The notes: a model not told the origin generated them from the sequence alone. Positions 27,091 through 35,953 are shown, counted from the stretch's first letter. The stretch is DNA of 64,000 nt from Hyphomicrobiales bacterium (GCA_900465915.1 UBKJ01000020.1:42400-106399), one strand, 5' to 3'. Made by a program: numbers and translations.

Positions 27091-28314
27091 ATGAGCCTCG
27101 AAAATGTCGCGCCCGCAGGCGCGGAAAGCCGCCGCAGCAAGGCCGCCGGCTTCGTCCTCGGGCTCAGCCTGGTGCTGATCGCCGCCAATCTGCGCGCCGT
27201 CTTCTCCAGCGTCTCCGTGCTCCTGCCGGAAATTTCCGCCGCCACCGGCCTGTCCTCGACCGCCGCCGGCGTGCTCACCACGCTGCCGGTCGTCTGCCTC
27301 GGCGTCTTCGCGCCCATCGCGCCGCGCCTGTCGCAGCGCTTCGGGGCCGAGCGCATGCTGCTCGCCGCGCTGGCCGTGCTGACCTTCGGCACGGCGCTGC
27401 GCGGTTTCGGAACCGTCTGGTCGCTCTACGCCGGCGCCGCCTTCGCCGGCGCGGCCATCGCGGTGGCCAACGTGCTTCTGCCGGGCGTGGTCAAGCGCGA
27501 TTTCCCGCGCGCCACGGCCATCATGACCGGCCTCTACACCATGGCGCTGTGCTCGAGCGCCGCGGCCGCCGCCGGCTTCACCATCCCGCTCAAGAACGCC
27601 ATCGGCGGCTCGTGGAGCCTGGCGCTGGCGCTGTGGGCCGTGCCGGCCGCGCTGGTGCTGGCGCTGTGGCTGCCGCAGGCGCTGGCCGCGAAGCATGAGG
27701 CCTCGCAGGCCGGCTTCCGCGTCATGGGCCTGTGGCGCGACCGGCTGGCCTGGCGGGTGACGCTGTTCATGGGGCTGCAATCGGCGCTGGCCTATGTGGT
27801 CTTCGGCTGGCTCGCGCCCATCCTGCGCGAAAGGGGCCTCAGCCCCGCCGCCGCCGGCGGCGTGGTCTCGCTGTCGATCATGGTGCAGGTCGCAGCCTGC
27901 CTCGCCACGCCCTCCATCGCGGTGCGGAGCAAGAACCAGAGTTTTCTCAACGCCGCGCTTTGCACGATCGCCACGCTGGCGCTGGTCGGCTTCCTGTTCC
28001 TGCCGGCCTGGAGCTTCTGGCTGCTGGCGGTGGCGCAGGGCGTGGGGCAGGGCGGGCTGATCGCGGCGGCGATGATGATGATCGTGCTGCGCTCGCCCGA
28101 TTCGCGCACGGCGGCGCATCTGTCGGGCATGGCGCAATGCGTCGGCTACTGCCTCGCGGCGATCGGACCGCTGGCGGTGGGCGTCATCCACAGCCTCACC
28201 GGCGGCTACGCCGCCTGCGGCGTCTTCTTCGCCGCGCTGGGCCTCGGCGCCGCCGTCAACGGCTGGTCCGCCGGCCACGCCAGCCATGTGAACGTGACCG
28301 TCGAAAAGCGCTGA
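27091..28314 (+). CDS. MFS transporter, CynX/NimT (cyanate permease) family
   Basis: About 407 residues with twelve predicted membrane helices. LIAANLRAVFSSVSVLLPEI in helix 1 is typical of the CynX group, and PRLSQRFGAERMLLAA is the MFS loop 2-3 motif. It could start at 27061 (MRAVWKG, after GGGGGAAAG) or at 27091 (MSLENV); the second gives a length nearer the family. Substrate is unknown; members include cyanate and 2-nitroimidazole carriers. The gene is divergent from corA with about 140 bases between. Confidence 0.88.
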   Translation: MSLENVAPAGAESRRSKAAGFVLGLSLVLIAANLRAVFSSVSVLLPEISAATGLSSTAAGVLTTLPVVCLGVFAPIAPRLSQRFGAERMLLAALAVLTFGTALRGFGTVWSLYAGAAFAGAAIAVANVLLPGVVKRDFPRATAIMTGLYTMALCSSAAAAAGFTIPLKNAIGGSWSLALALWAVPAALVLALWLPQALAAKHEASQAGFRVMGLWRDRLAWRVTLFMGLQSALAYVVFGWLAPILRERGLSPAAAGGVVSLSIMVQVAACLATPSIAVRSKNQSFLNAALCTIATLALVGFLFLPAWSFWLLAVAQGVGQGGLIAAAMMMIVLRSPDSRTAAHLSGMAQCVGYCLAAIGPLAVGVIHSLTGGYAACGVFFAALGLGAAVNGWSAGHASHVNVTVEKR

Positions 28315-28985
28315 GCGCCTGCCCGAACGGACCAAGGCCGGCGCTCCGCTGCGCCTGCCGATGGGCGGCTTCGGCGAGGAAATGGCGTCATTGCGCCATG
28401 GAGCGCTTTTGCAAAAAGAGTACCCTTCTTGGCTGCGCGCTTCCGGGCGTGGTGGCCAATGGCGGAGCGACTTGTGCAGCTATAGTGATGACGCACTGGA
28501 AAAGCGCCGATTGGTTACGTGAATTACCGAAGCCGCCAGTCTGGCGCGCCTCGGCATGGCCGCCGAGAATGGTCTTGATGAGCTAGCTGGCGCCTTCTGC
28601 AAGCAACTGAGAATGAAGCTATCTGTAATGTCGTCTCCGGGTGGCGCGGTGATCAAGCCGGAGTCGGCGTCATGATCAAAAATGCTGAGACGCAGCTTCG
28701 TTGTGCTGGGATAGGTGATTGCGGCACCAATCAATACAAAGCGGGAAAGCATTGGCCCGCGCTTATACGGATTTTCCAAACACGCCTTTGCTTGCATCTC
28801 CGCGCTGGCCACACCGGACTAGCGCCGATGAACTTGCCAAGACTTCTTCTGCAAGAAGCCAGGACTCTCTCCGCAGCTTCCGCCAGCGGCTTCTACTTCA
28901 CCGCCCTGGAACAATCTCCAACGAATAATGGCCGGGCGTCCGCCGCCCGGCCATATCGATATCGCAGCCGAAAAACGCCGGCCGC
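28315..28985. other. Gap with no intact gene, possibly a gene relic
   Basis: About 670 bases with less regular codon use than the neighbours. Around 28525-28674 a plus-strand frame reads like protein (ITEAASLARLGMAAENGLDE, then LAGAFCKQLRMKLSVMSS) but is closed by stops on both sides. It may be the remnant of a decayed gene. Nothing else could be identified apart from the terminator at 28928-28954. Confidence 0.35.
28928..28954 (-). terminator. Terminator of the DUF2267-like gene
   Basis: ATGGCCGGGCG (28928-28938), 5-base loop, CGCCCGGCCAT (28944-28954): a perfect 11-bp GC-rich stem about 30 bases after the stop of the minus-strand gene. Read on the minus strand it is followed by TATTCG, a weak T-tract. 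Confidence 0.6.
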
Positions 28986-29345
28986 CTACACGAACTGGCC
29001 CAGGCCGGGGATGGCGCCGATGACGGCGTCGACGGGGCCGTCGCCGACCTTTTCGCGCGCGTAGCGGATGGTTTCCTTGGCGACGCCGGTGATCTCGCCC
29101 ATGCCGAGGCCCGCGCCCATGAGCTGCGAGCCGAGGCCCATCACCCCGCCCATCATGCCGGAGAAGCCGCCGCCGCCCCCGGCCCCGGCGATGGCCGCGT
29201 CGGCGCCGGGGATGGCGTCGATGAGCTTGCCGGCGCTGTCGGGCGCTTCCTTCTGCAAAAAGCCCAGAATGAGGCCGACGGCCTTTTCCGCCGTCTGCGG
29301 ATCGACGCCGACATTGTCGGCGATGCGCGCGATGAGTTCTTCCAT
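28986..29345 (-). CDS. Small helical, glycine-rich DUF2267/DUF2780-like protein
   Basis: The 119-residue product starts at 29345 (MEELIARIADNVGV) after AGAAGG. Residues 1-45 form a helical segment of the kind MEELIxRIADNVGVDxxTAEKAVGLILGFL, resembling DUF2267 and DUF2780 proteins. A glycine- and methionine-rich linker follows (about 55-85), then another helix. The function of these families is not known. It is monocistronic with its own terminator. Confidence 0.7.
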   Translation of the reverse strand: MEELIARIADNVGVDPQTAEKAVGLILGFLQKEAPDSAGKLIDAIPGADAAIAGAGGGGGFSGMMGGVMGLGSQLMGAGLGMGEITGVAKETIRYAREKVGDGPVDAVIGAIPGLGQFV

Positions 29346-29505
29346 GTCCTTCTCCCGGGAAAAGCTTACCTTTACGTAATATGAACCAAGCGGCGCGCTT
29401 TGCAAGCGCTTATTGGCGCGTCGGTTTCCGGGCCGATTGACATTGTCGTGACGCCGCCGGCGGCTTATACCGGAACATCATCCGCAACGAGGGGACCGAC
29501 GCCTG

Positions 29506-30999
29506 ATGACCGCCGACAACGCTCTTTTCCTGGGCGCGAGCCGCAAGCCCGACGATTCCTACCAGCAGCCGGAGACGCTGGCGCTGAAATACGGAAACCG
29601 GCACGGGCTGGTGACGGGCGCGACCGGCACGGGCAAGACGGTGACCTTGCAGGTGCTGGCGGAAAGTTTTTCGGCCGCCGGCGTTCCGGTGTTCTGCGCC
29701 GACGTCAAGGGCGACCTTTCGGGCGTCGCCGCCGCCGGCGTCGCCAATGACGGCCTGTCGAAGCGCGCGGCGGAGGTGAAGCTCTCGCCTTACGAATTGC
29801 GCGCCGCGCCGGTGATCTTCTGGGATATTTTCGGCGAGCAGGGCCATCCGGTCCGCGCCACCATCTCCGAGATGGGGCCGCTGCTTCTGGCCCGGCTGAT
29901 GAACCTCACCGACGCGCAGGAAGGGGTGCTCAACATCGCCTTCCGGCTGGCCGACGAGGAGGGGCTCCTACTGCTCGACCTCAAGGATTTGCAGGCGATG
30001 CTGGCGGAGGTCGCCGCCCGCGCCGACGAGCTTTCGGCCAAATACGGCAACGTCACCAAGCCGTCCGTCGGCGCGATCCAGCGTTCGCTCCTGGTGCTGG
30101 AGCAGCAGGGCGGGGCGAAATTCTTCGGCGAGCCGGCGCTGCGCATCGCCGACCTGATGCGCACCACGCCCGACGGGCGCGGCGTGGTCGGCGTGCTGGC
30201 GGCCGACAAGCTGATGATGAATCCGCGCCTCTACTCGACCTTCCTCCTGTGGCTGATGTCGGAGCTGTTCGAGGAGCTGCCGGAAGTGGGCGACCCGGAA
30301 AAGCCGCGCCTGGTCTTCTTCTTCGACGAGGCGCATCTCCTCTTCGACGAGGCGCCCAAGGCGCTGCTGGACCGGGTGGAGCAGGTGGTGCGGCTGATCC
30401 GCTCCAAGGGCGTGGGCGTCTATTTCGTCACGCAGAACCCGCTCGACGTGCCGGAGACGGTGCTGGCGCAGCTCGGCAACCGGGTGCAGCACGCGCTGCG
30501 CGCCTATACGCCGCGCGAGACGGCGGCCGTCAAGACCGCCGCCGACACCTTCCGCCCCAACCCGGCCTTCGACACCTTCAAGGCGATCACCAACCTCGTC
30601 ACCGGCGAGGCGCTGGTCTCGACTTTGCAGGACAAGGGCGCGCCCTCCATGGTGCAGCGCACGCTGATCCGCCCGCCGTCCTCGCGCATCGGCCCGCTGA
30701 CCGCGCAGGAGCGCGCGATGATCATGGCCGCAAGCCCCGTCGCTGGCCAGTACGACCAGACGGTAGACCGCGAATCGGCTTTCGAGATGTTGGCGAAGAA
30801 AACCGCCGCCGCCGCCCAACCGCAGGCCAAGAACGGTGGCATCTGGGGCGATCTGATCGACGCGGCGCTCGGAACCGGCTCCCGCCGCTCGGGCCGCCAG
30901 ACGGTGACTGAAGCCGCCGTCAAATCCGTCGTCCGCACCGTCGGCTCGCAACTGGGCCGGGCCTTGGTGCGCGGCGTGCTCGGGAGCTTGAAGAGGTAG
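29506..30999 (+). CDS. HerA-like helicase/ATPase (DUF853 family)
   Basis: The 497-residue protein of the DUF853 family has Walker A GATGTGKTVTLQVLAE and Walker B LVFFFDEAHLLFDEAP, in the HerA/FtsK fold order. The sensor region VYFVTQNPLDVPETVLAQLG is also present. HerA-type ATPases form hexamers that move on double-stranded DNA; the DUF853 branch (YjgR) has no settled role. GAGGGG lies about 12 bases before the ATG at 29506. The gene after it is convergent beyond a G-rich repeat. Confidence 0.92.
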   Translation: MTADNALFLGASRKPDDSYQQPETLALKYGNRHGLVTGATGTGKTVTLQVLAESFSAAGVPVFCADVKGDLSGVAAAGVANDGLSKRAAEVKLSPYELRAAPVIFWDIFGEQGHPVRATISEMGPLLLARLMNLTDAQEGVLNIAFRLADEEGLLLLDLKDLQAMLAEVAARADELSAKYGNVTKPSVGAIQRSLLVLEQQGGAKFFGEPALRIADLMRTTPDGRGVVGVLAADKLMMNPRLYSTFLLWLMSELFEELPEVGDPEKPRLVFFFDEAHLLFDEAPKALLDRVEQVVRLIRSKGVGVYFVTQNPLDVPETVLAQLGNRVQHALRAYTPRETAAVKTAADTFRPNPAFDTFKAITNLVTGEALVSTLQDKGAPSMVQRTLIRPPSSRIGPLTAQERAMIMAASPVAGQYDQTVDRESAFEMLAKKTAAAAQPQAKNGGIWGDLIDAALGTGSRRSGRQTVTEAAVKSVVRTVGSQLGRALVRGVLGSLKR

Positions 31000-31156
31000 G
31001 GGGAGAGGGCAGTAGGGCAGTAAGGCAATAAGGCAGTATGTTTAGAGGGGAATAGGGGAGTAAGGGAGTAGGGGAATAAGTAAGGGGCTGAGGTGGAGCA
31101 TACGCGCCGAGCGAACATACTCCCCTACTGCCCTATTCCCCTACTTCCCTCCCTCA
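31000..31156. repeat. Second G-rich inverted repeat element
   Basis: A left array 31000-31040 (GGCAGTA/AGGCAATA units), a middle array 31044-31085 (GGGGAATA, GGGGAGTA, GGGAGTA units) and a C-rich right array 31116-31155 that is complementary to both G-rich arrays. Motifs match those at 22333-22440. It fills the gap between convergent genes and may end both transcripts. Confidence 0.75.
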
Positions 31157-31873
31157 TCACATGACCAGGATCGGCGTCTTCGCCGGCACGCGGTTGTAGA
31201 GGTCGATGACGTCCTGGTTCATCAGGCGGACGCAGCCGGAGGAGACGGCCTTGCCGATCGACCACCATTCCGGGTTGCCGTGCAGGCGGTAGAGCGTGTC
31301 CTGGCCGTCCTTGAAGATATAGAGCGCGCGCGCGCCGAGCGGGTTCTTGAGGCCCGGCTCCATGCCGCCGTTGCGCGAGGAATATTGCACCAGCTCCGGC
31401 TGGCGGGCCACCATCTCGTCGGGCGGCGTCCAGCGCGGCCAGACCTTCTTGTACTGGATGAGCGCGCGGCCCGACCAGGCGAAGCCCTCGCGGCCGATGC
31501 CGACGCCGTAGCGCAGGGCCTGCCCGTTGCCCAGCACCAGGTAGAGGAAGCGGTTCGGCGTGTCGACCACGATGGTGCCCGGCTGCTCGCCGGTCGGGTC
31601 CTGCACCACCTGGCGCAGGTAGCGTTTGTCCATCTTCTGGATCGGGATCGCCGGAAGCTGGAAGCCGTTGTCCTCCATCGGGCCGTACATCTGCGCCCAG
31701 TCGCCATAGGAGGCGTCGACGCTCGCCGACGGCGTGCGGTTGATGGGGTTGCCGTCGGCGTCCACATCGACGATCGGAACGGTCTGCCCCAGCTGCGCGC
31801 AACCGGCGAGGCCGGCCGCTGCGGTGGCTGTCATTGCCGTCAGGAAGGAACGGCGGGTGAGGGTCGTTTGCAT
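31157..31873 (-). CDS. L,D-transpeptidase (YkuD/ErfK family) lipoprotein
   Basis: The 238-residue product from the ATG at 31873 begins with TRRSFLTAMTATAAAGLAGC, which has both a twin-arginine core and a lipobox. The YkuD domain (about residues 95-235) shows GVGIGREGFAWSG, RLHGNPEWWSIG with the conserved histidine, and SSGCVRLMNQDV with the nucleophilic cysteine. Such enzymes make 3-3 peptidoglycan crosslinks or attach lipoproteins to peptidoglycan in the periplasm. Length fits the alphaproteobacterial ErfK group. Confidence 0.92.
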   Translation of the reverse strand: MQTTLTRRSFLTAMTATAAAGLAGCAQLGQTVPIVDVDADGNPINRTPSASVDASYGDWAQMYGPMEDNGFQLPAIPIQKMDKRYLRQVVQDPTGEQPGTIVVDTPNRFLYLVLGNGQALRYGVGIGREGFAWSGRALIQYKKVWPRWTPPDEMVARQPELVQYSSRNGGMEPGLKNPLGARALYIFKDGQDTLYRLHGNPEWWSIGKAVSSGCVRLMNQDVIDLYNRVPAKTPILVM

Positions 31874-32180
31874 ATGAGAACCAGACTTGTGATGGGGGAC
31901 TAAGAAGTACAACATTCACGGTTAACGAAATGCGACCGGACCACTCCGAATTGCGGATGAAATGGCGGCTGGCCGCTGCGGGCGTGCAGAAAACGCCCGA
32001 GAAATATGGCGACCGCCCGGTTACATTGCGGCGTCAATATGGCGAAGGGCCGCCCGGCCGCCGCCTGTTGCAGGCGCGACACGATTTATCCCCTCAGGCG
32101 GCTTTTACCCGCCTGTCGTCGGGTTCAACTTTTGGTGAGACCGCCGGGAGGTTCGTCTCCGCCTCCCGGCGTGTCCTGTT
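31874..32180. other. Intergenic region without a gene
   Basis: Between two minus-strand genes; no coding frame with support. It must contain the promoter for the transpeptidase. The stretch 32140-32180 carries GGCGGGAGG-like and CGCCTCCCGG inverted sequences that may end the upstream small gene. Confidence 0.4.
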
Positions 32181-32375
32181 TCAGCCCGGGCGGCGCGGCC
32201 GCGCCATGCAGTCGAGCACGCAATAGCGGAATTCATGTGTCGACGGATGGTAGCGGCTCGCGCATAAACGCTCGCATTCGGCGCGGCCGCGATGCTTCGG
32301 CCCGGCCGCTTGCGCCCCCGCCGCCGGCAGGGCGGCGAGGAGCGAGAGCGCCAACAGGAATTTATTATGACTCAT
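32181..32375 (-). CDS. Small secreted cysteine-containing protein
   Basis: The 64-residue product (MSHNKFLLALSLLAALPAA) is preceded by GGAG 8 bases from the ATG at 32375. A signal peptide (about residues 1-25, AQA cut) leaves a basic mature part of about 40 residues with four cysteines: AECERLCASRYH and YCVLDCMARP. Two C-x3-C pairs suggest a disulfide-linked helical hairpin. No family is recognised. Confidence 0.6.
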   Translation of the reverse strand: MSHNKFLLALSLLAALPAAGAQAAGPKHRGRAECERLCASRYHPSTHEFRYCVLDCMARPRRPG

Positions 32376-32686
32376 GATCAAATCTCCTTAAAAACAGACG
32401 CCTTTTACAGCGCCGCGAAATTCGGATGAAATCCAATTCCTTCCCGGATATATTTTCCCCGAAACAATAAAGCCGCGACCATATTCTTGCTTGTTGTTTC
32501 GCGCGGGCGATTTTTGTGGGCGCGCGCCGGGCCGGCGAATCCCGCCGCCGGGCGGGTTCCAGCGCAATGCGCCATTGCCGCGGGCCGCGTTGCGGCCTAT
32601 GTAGGTCTCGCACGCAAGTTTGGGTCCCGCGGCCGGAGGAAGTCACCCGCTCCGCCCGCCGCAGGCAGAAAAAGAGGAGAGTTCCC
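32376..32686. other. Divergent promoter region before superoxide dismutase
   Basis: About 310 bases without a supported gene. It separates the small secreted protein gene from sodB. I see no clear promoter hexamers or regulator palindrome. Confidence 0.4.
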
Positions 32687-33283
32687 ATGGCTTTCGAATT
32701 GCCCGCCCTTCCGTATGACTACGACGCCCTTGCGCCGTTCATGTCGCGCGAAACGCTCGAATTCCACCACGACAAGCACCACCAGGCCTATGTCACCAAC
32801 GGCAACAAGCTGCTCGAAGGCTCCGGCCTCGAAGGCAAGAGCCTGGAAGAGATCGTCAAGGAGAGCTACGGCAAGAATCAGGCGCTCTTCAACAACGCCG
32901 GCCAGCATTTCAACCACATCCATTTCTGGAAGTGGATGAAGAAGGACGGCGGCGGCAAGAAGCTGCCCGGCAAGCTGGAAAAGGCCATCGAGTCCGATCT
33001 CGGCGGCTACGACAAGTTCCGCGAGGACTTCCTCGCCGCCGGCGCCGGCCAGTTCGGCTCGGGCTGGGCCTGGCTGTCGGTCAAGAACGGCAAGCTCGAG
33101 ATCTCCAAGACCCCGAACGGCGAGAACCCGCTGGTCCACGGCGCGACCCCCATCCTCGGCGTCGACGTGTGGGAGCATTCCTACTACATCGACTACCGCA
33201 ACGCGCGCCCGAAATACCTGGAGGCCTTCGTCGACAGCCTGGTCAACTGGGACTATGTGCTGGAGCTTTACGAAAAGGCCTGA
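32687..33283 (+). CDS. sodB: Superoxide dismutase (Fe/Mn type)
   Basis: The 198-residue enzyme dismutates superoxide to peroxide and oxygen. MAFELPALPYDYDALAPFMS, FHHDKHHQAYVTN and HFNHIHFWKWM carry the first metal histidines. DVWEHSYYIDYRN contains the Asp and His that complete the metal site. GQFGSGWAWLS fits the Fe type. AGGAG lies 8 bases before the ATG. A clean terminator follows at 33306. Confidence 0.97.
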   Translation: MAFELPALPYDYDALAPFMSRETLEFHHDKHHQAYVTNGNKLLEGSGLEGKSLEEIVKESYGKNQALFNNAGQHFNHIHFWKWMKKDGGGKKLPGKLEKAIESDLGGYDKFREDFLAAGAGQFGSGWAWLSVKNGKLEISKTPNGENPLVHGATPILGVDVWEHSYYIDYRNARPKYLEAFVDSLVNWDYVLELYEKA

Positions 33284-33305
33284 TCGTCTTTCCGTATCCG
33301 CATCG

Positions 33306-33336
33306 AAGCCCCGGCGAAAGCCGGGGCTTTTTATTT
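33306..33336 (+). terminator. Rho-independent terminator of sodB
   Basis: AAGCCCCGGC (33306-33315), GAAA loop, GCCGGGGCTT (33320-33329), then TTTATTT: a 10-bp GC-rich stem with a tetraloop and a T-tract, about 20 bases after the sodB stop. Confidence 0.92.
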
Positions 33337-33440
33337 GGTGACTATTTGGCTCATGTTTTAAGCCCGCATCGCGTCATTGCAATCCCGGCCGGACTATTCG
33401 ATAGTCGATAGGGGGAATATTGGGAAACGCGGAGGAATTC

Positions 33441-33893
33441 ATGCGCAGCTTGTTTCTTGTTCTCGCCGCTTTGACCGTCAGTGTGGGGGCCGCCAGCGCG
33501 GGCGCCGCGCGGGCCGACGCCATCGCCGACCGCCAGGCGATCATGAAGGACATGGGCCGCTCGGTCGGCGCGATCGCGCCGATGGTCAAGGGCGCGAAAC
33601 CCTTCGACGGGGCGGCGGCGATCGCCGCGCTCGAAAAGATCGCCGCCGACGCCCAGAAGATCGACGTCGACGCCCTGTTCCCCGCCGGCTCCGACCAGGG
33701 CAAGACCGAGGCCTCGCCGAAGATCTGGCAGGACAAGGCGGAATTCGTCAAGCATGTCGACAAGCTGAAGAGCGACTCGGCCGCAGCCGCGGCCGCCAAG
33801 CCGCAGGACCTCGCGGCGCTCAAGACCGCCTTCCAGCAGGTCGCCTCCAATTGCGGCTCCTGCCACCAGGCCTTCCGGCTCAAGAAGGACTGA
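33441..33893 (+). CDS. Cytochrome c' (class II cytochrome c)
   Basis: The 150-residue product starts at 33441 after GGAGG. A signal peptide (residues 1-30, AARADA) leads to a four-helix bundle. The haem motif CGSCH lies near the C-terminus (VASNCGSCHQAFRLKKD), as in cytochromes c' and c-556. These periplasmic proteins carry electrons or bind NO. It is followed 10 bases later by a dihaem cytochrome gene, likely the partner in one operon. Confidence 0.93.
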   Translation: MRSLFLVLAALTVSVGAASAGAARADAIADRQAIMKDMGRSVGAIAPMVKGAKPFDGAAAIAALEKIAADAQKIDVDALFPAGSDQGKTEASPKIWQDKAEFVKHVDKLKSDSAAAAAAKPQDLAALKTAFQQVASNCGSCHQAFRLKKD

Positions 33894-33903
33894 CGCGGGC
33901 GGG

Positions 33904-34842
33904 ATGATGCGCAAGCTGGCCTATCTCGCGGTCGCGGCGCTGGCGATCGGCGCGGCGGCGTTCTGGATGCTCACCGCGCCGCGGACGCTCGACGAAAGCC
34001 TGTTCGCGACCTTGAAGCCGGGCGACGCGGGCAGGGGCGAGCGCGTCTTCTGGGCCGGCGGCTGCGCCGCCTGCCACGCCGCGCCGGGCGCCGAGGGCGA
34101 GGCGCGCAAGGTGTTGGCCGGCGGGCATGAGCTGGCCTCGGATTTCGGAACCTTCGTCGCGCCCAACATCTCGCCCTCGCCGCAGGGCCTCGGCGCCTGG
34201 ACCCTGCCGGACTTCGCCAACGCCATGCTGAGGGGCGTCGGGCGCGACGGCCGGCACCTCTATCCGGCCTTCCCCTACACCGCCTATGCGCGGATGCAGC
34301 CGCAGGACGTGGCCGACCTCTTCGCCTATCTAAAAACCCTGCCGCCCTCCGATAATGTCGCGCCGCCGCACCGGATCGGCTTTCCCTTCAACATCCGCCG
34401 CGGCCTCGGCCTGTGGAAACATCTCTACCTCACCACCGCGCCGGCGGTTCAGCTCGCGAACCCCTCGGACGAGGTCAAGCGCGGCCAATATCTGGTCGAG
34501 GCGCTCGGCCATTGCGGCGAGTGCCACACCCCGCGCGACGCCATCGGCGGGCTGAAGCTGAAGCAATGGCTGGCCGGCGCCGTCTCGGCGGAAAAGGGCG
34601 CGGACGGCCAGCGCGGGATCGTCCCCAACATCACGCCCGGCGGCGGAATCAAAGACTGGAGCGCCGGCGACATCGCCTACACCCTGCAAAGCGGCTTCAC
34701 GCCCGAATACGATTCGCTGGGCGGCTCGATGACCGACGTTGTGGCCAACATGGCCCACCTGACCGACGCCGACCGCGCCGCCATCGCCGCCTACCTCAAG
34801 GCCATCCCGGCCCAGCCGAACGGCTACCCGGCGCGCAAATAG
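33904..34842 (+). CDS. Dihaem cytochrome c, membrane-anchored
   Basis: The 312-residue protein has an N-terminal hydrophobic helix (LAYLAVAALAIGAAAFWML) that is uncleaved or a signal. Two C-x2-C-H haem sites are present, the first at Cys54-Cys57-His58 (GCAACHAAPG) and the second around residue 200 (HCGECHTPRD). Axial methionines are plausible in MLRGVGRDG and SMTDVVANM. It resembles the cytochrome subunits of alcohol and other periplasmic dehydrogenases. It probably accepts electrons together with the cytochrome c' upstream. Confidence 0.93.
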   Translation: MMRKLAYLAVAALAIGAAAFWMLTAPRTLDESLFATLKPGDAGRGERVFWAGGCAACHAAPGAEGEARKVLAGGHELASDFGTFVAPNISPSPQGLGAWTLPDFANAMLRGVGRDGRHLYPAFPYTAYARMQPQDVADLFAYLKTLPPSDNVAPPHRIGFPFNIRRGLGLWKHLYLTTAPAVQLANPSDEVKRGQYLVEALGHCGECHTPRDAIGGLKLKQWLAGAVSAEKGADGQRGIVPNITPGGGIKDWSAGDIAYTLQSGFTPEYDSLGGSMTDVVANMAHLTDADRAAIAAYLKAIPAQPNGYPARK

Positions 34843-35186
34843 GGGGCGAAGTCGTCTCTCGATTGACGGTCGACATGGCGCGTCAACGCCGCCGCACTTT
34901 CTATTGCAGTCGAACGGCTATCCAACGTGGAAATATACGCCACGATGCTTATCAGTCACGACGGAGTAAAAGCCGGGCGACGCTGCTCATCCGCAACCAG
35001 GCGGCTCGACGGCCGACATGGGCGGCTGTCCGACGCCGGTCTCAAGGCGGGCAGGGGGCGATGAAATAGACCGCAAGAATAGTCTCCGCGAAGCTTGCCC
35101 GCCGTTGCGGGCGGGCGAGGAACGGCCGTTGCGGGCGTTGTCTTTTTCAAAAAAGATCGGCCGGCGTGCAATTCAGGAGAAGAATT
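34843..35186. other. Intergenic region without a gene
   Basis: About 340 bases; no supported coding frame. CTTGCCCGCCGTTGCGGGCG around 35093-35112 forms a short hairpin, and a T-rich stretch with an A-run at 35140-35158 lies before the next small gene. Confidence 0.4.
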
Positions 35187-35399
35187 ATGAAAAGGTTTTA
35201 TCTGACGGCGGCGATGGCCGTCGCGACGGCGTTTCTTCCCGGCGGTTCCGGTCAGGCGCAGGATCGGCCGGTGTCGCTCCAGGCCGGGCGGGAAAACGAA
35301 TGCCATGTCGAGGCCGCCAACCAATGCCGGGGCTGGGCCGGCGCGGCTTATGACAATTGCTGGAGCGTCGAATATGGAATCTGCATGAGTGACCGATAG
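35187..35399 (+). CDS. Small secreted four-cysteine protein
   Basis: The ATG at 35187 is chosen for AGGAG 8 bases upstream. The 70-residue product has a signal peptide (MKRFYLTAAMAVATAFLPGG, cut near GQAQ). The mature part has cysteines in ENECHVEAANQCRGWAGA and YDNCWSVEYGICMSD, spaced C-x7-C and C-x8-C. It resembles small periplasmic proteins of rhizobia with no known role. Confidence 0.55.
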   Translation: MKRFYLTAAMAVATAFLPGGSGQAQDRPVSLQAGRENECHVEAANQCRGWAGAAYDNCWSVEYGICMSDR

Positions 35400-35560
35400 C
35401 GGGCGGTCATCCGCGATGCGGCTTGGCCGGATCGTCCCCGACACGGTCTTGGCGCCGGTCAAGCCGCATACGGCGCGGGCGCGCATGTCGCTCACCGCCA
35501 TCGCGCCGAGCCTCCAGCCCGCGCCTCACTCCGCCGGACGCCTCTGCCCGGCGGCTCCTT

Positions 35561-35869
35561 TCACCGCCGGTCGCAGCGCACCACGGTGGGCAGGCCGGCG
35601 TTCGTATATTTGCTCTGCATCGTATAGAGCCAGCCCTTGCATTCGGACATGCTTGTGAAGCAGCGCACGCGGTCGACGGCTTCCACGCCGTCGCCGAAGG
35701 ACGAATAGTCGAGGCCGCTGAACTGGCCGAAGATCACGCCGCTGCCGCGCGGCGGCGCGGAGCAGCGCCGGCCGGCGAATTCGTCCACGTCCTTGCGCAC
35801 CTGCGCCTGGGCCGCCGGGGCCAGCGCCAGCGCGATCATCAGCGGAAAAAGCAGGCGGCGCATGGTCAT
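35561..35869 (-). CDS. Small secreted protein, function unknown
   Basis: The 102-residue product starts at 35869 (GGAG 9 bases upstream); the ATG two codons later is an alternative. The signal peptide MRRLLFPLMIALALAPAAQA is clear. Four cysteines occur in the mature part (GRRCSAPP, RVRCFTSMSECKGW, VVRCDRR), consistent with two disulfides. A TATAAT sequence lies upstream on the same strand (35917-35922) without a good -35. No family recognised. Confidence 0.6.
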   Translation of the reverse strand: MTMRRLLFPLMIALALAPAAQAQVRKDVDEFAGRRCSAPPRGSGVIFGQFSGLDYSSFGDGVEAVDRVRCFTSMSECKGWLYTMQSKYTNAGLPTVVRCDRR

Positions 35870-35927
35870 GACGAAACTCCGCGTCCCAGTTCCATTCCTG
35901 GGGTTCCATTCCCGGCATTATAGAGCA

Positions 35928-35953
35928 TCCGGCGCGTCGCCGCGCCGGAATTT
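35928..35953. terminator. Hairpin downstream of the oligopeptidase gene
   Basis: TCCGGCGCG (35928-35936), loop TCGC, CGCGCCGGA (35941-35949) then ATTTT. A 9-bp stem directly after the oligopeptidase stop on the minus strand; the T-run lies on the plus-strand side, so its use as a minus-strand terminator is uncertain. Confidence 0.4.

Noticed and set aside
28480..28812. 110-codon minus-strand frame in the gap after the MFS gene
   Set aside because: Composition and codon use do not fit a gene; overlaps a possible relic on the other strand.
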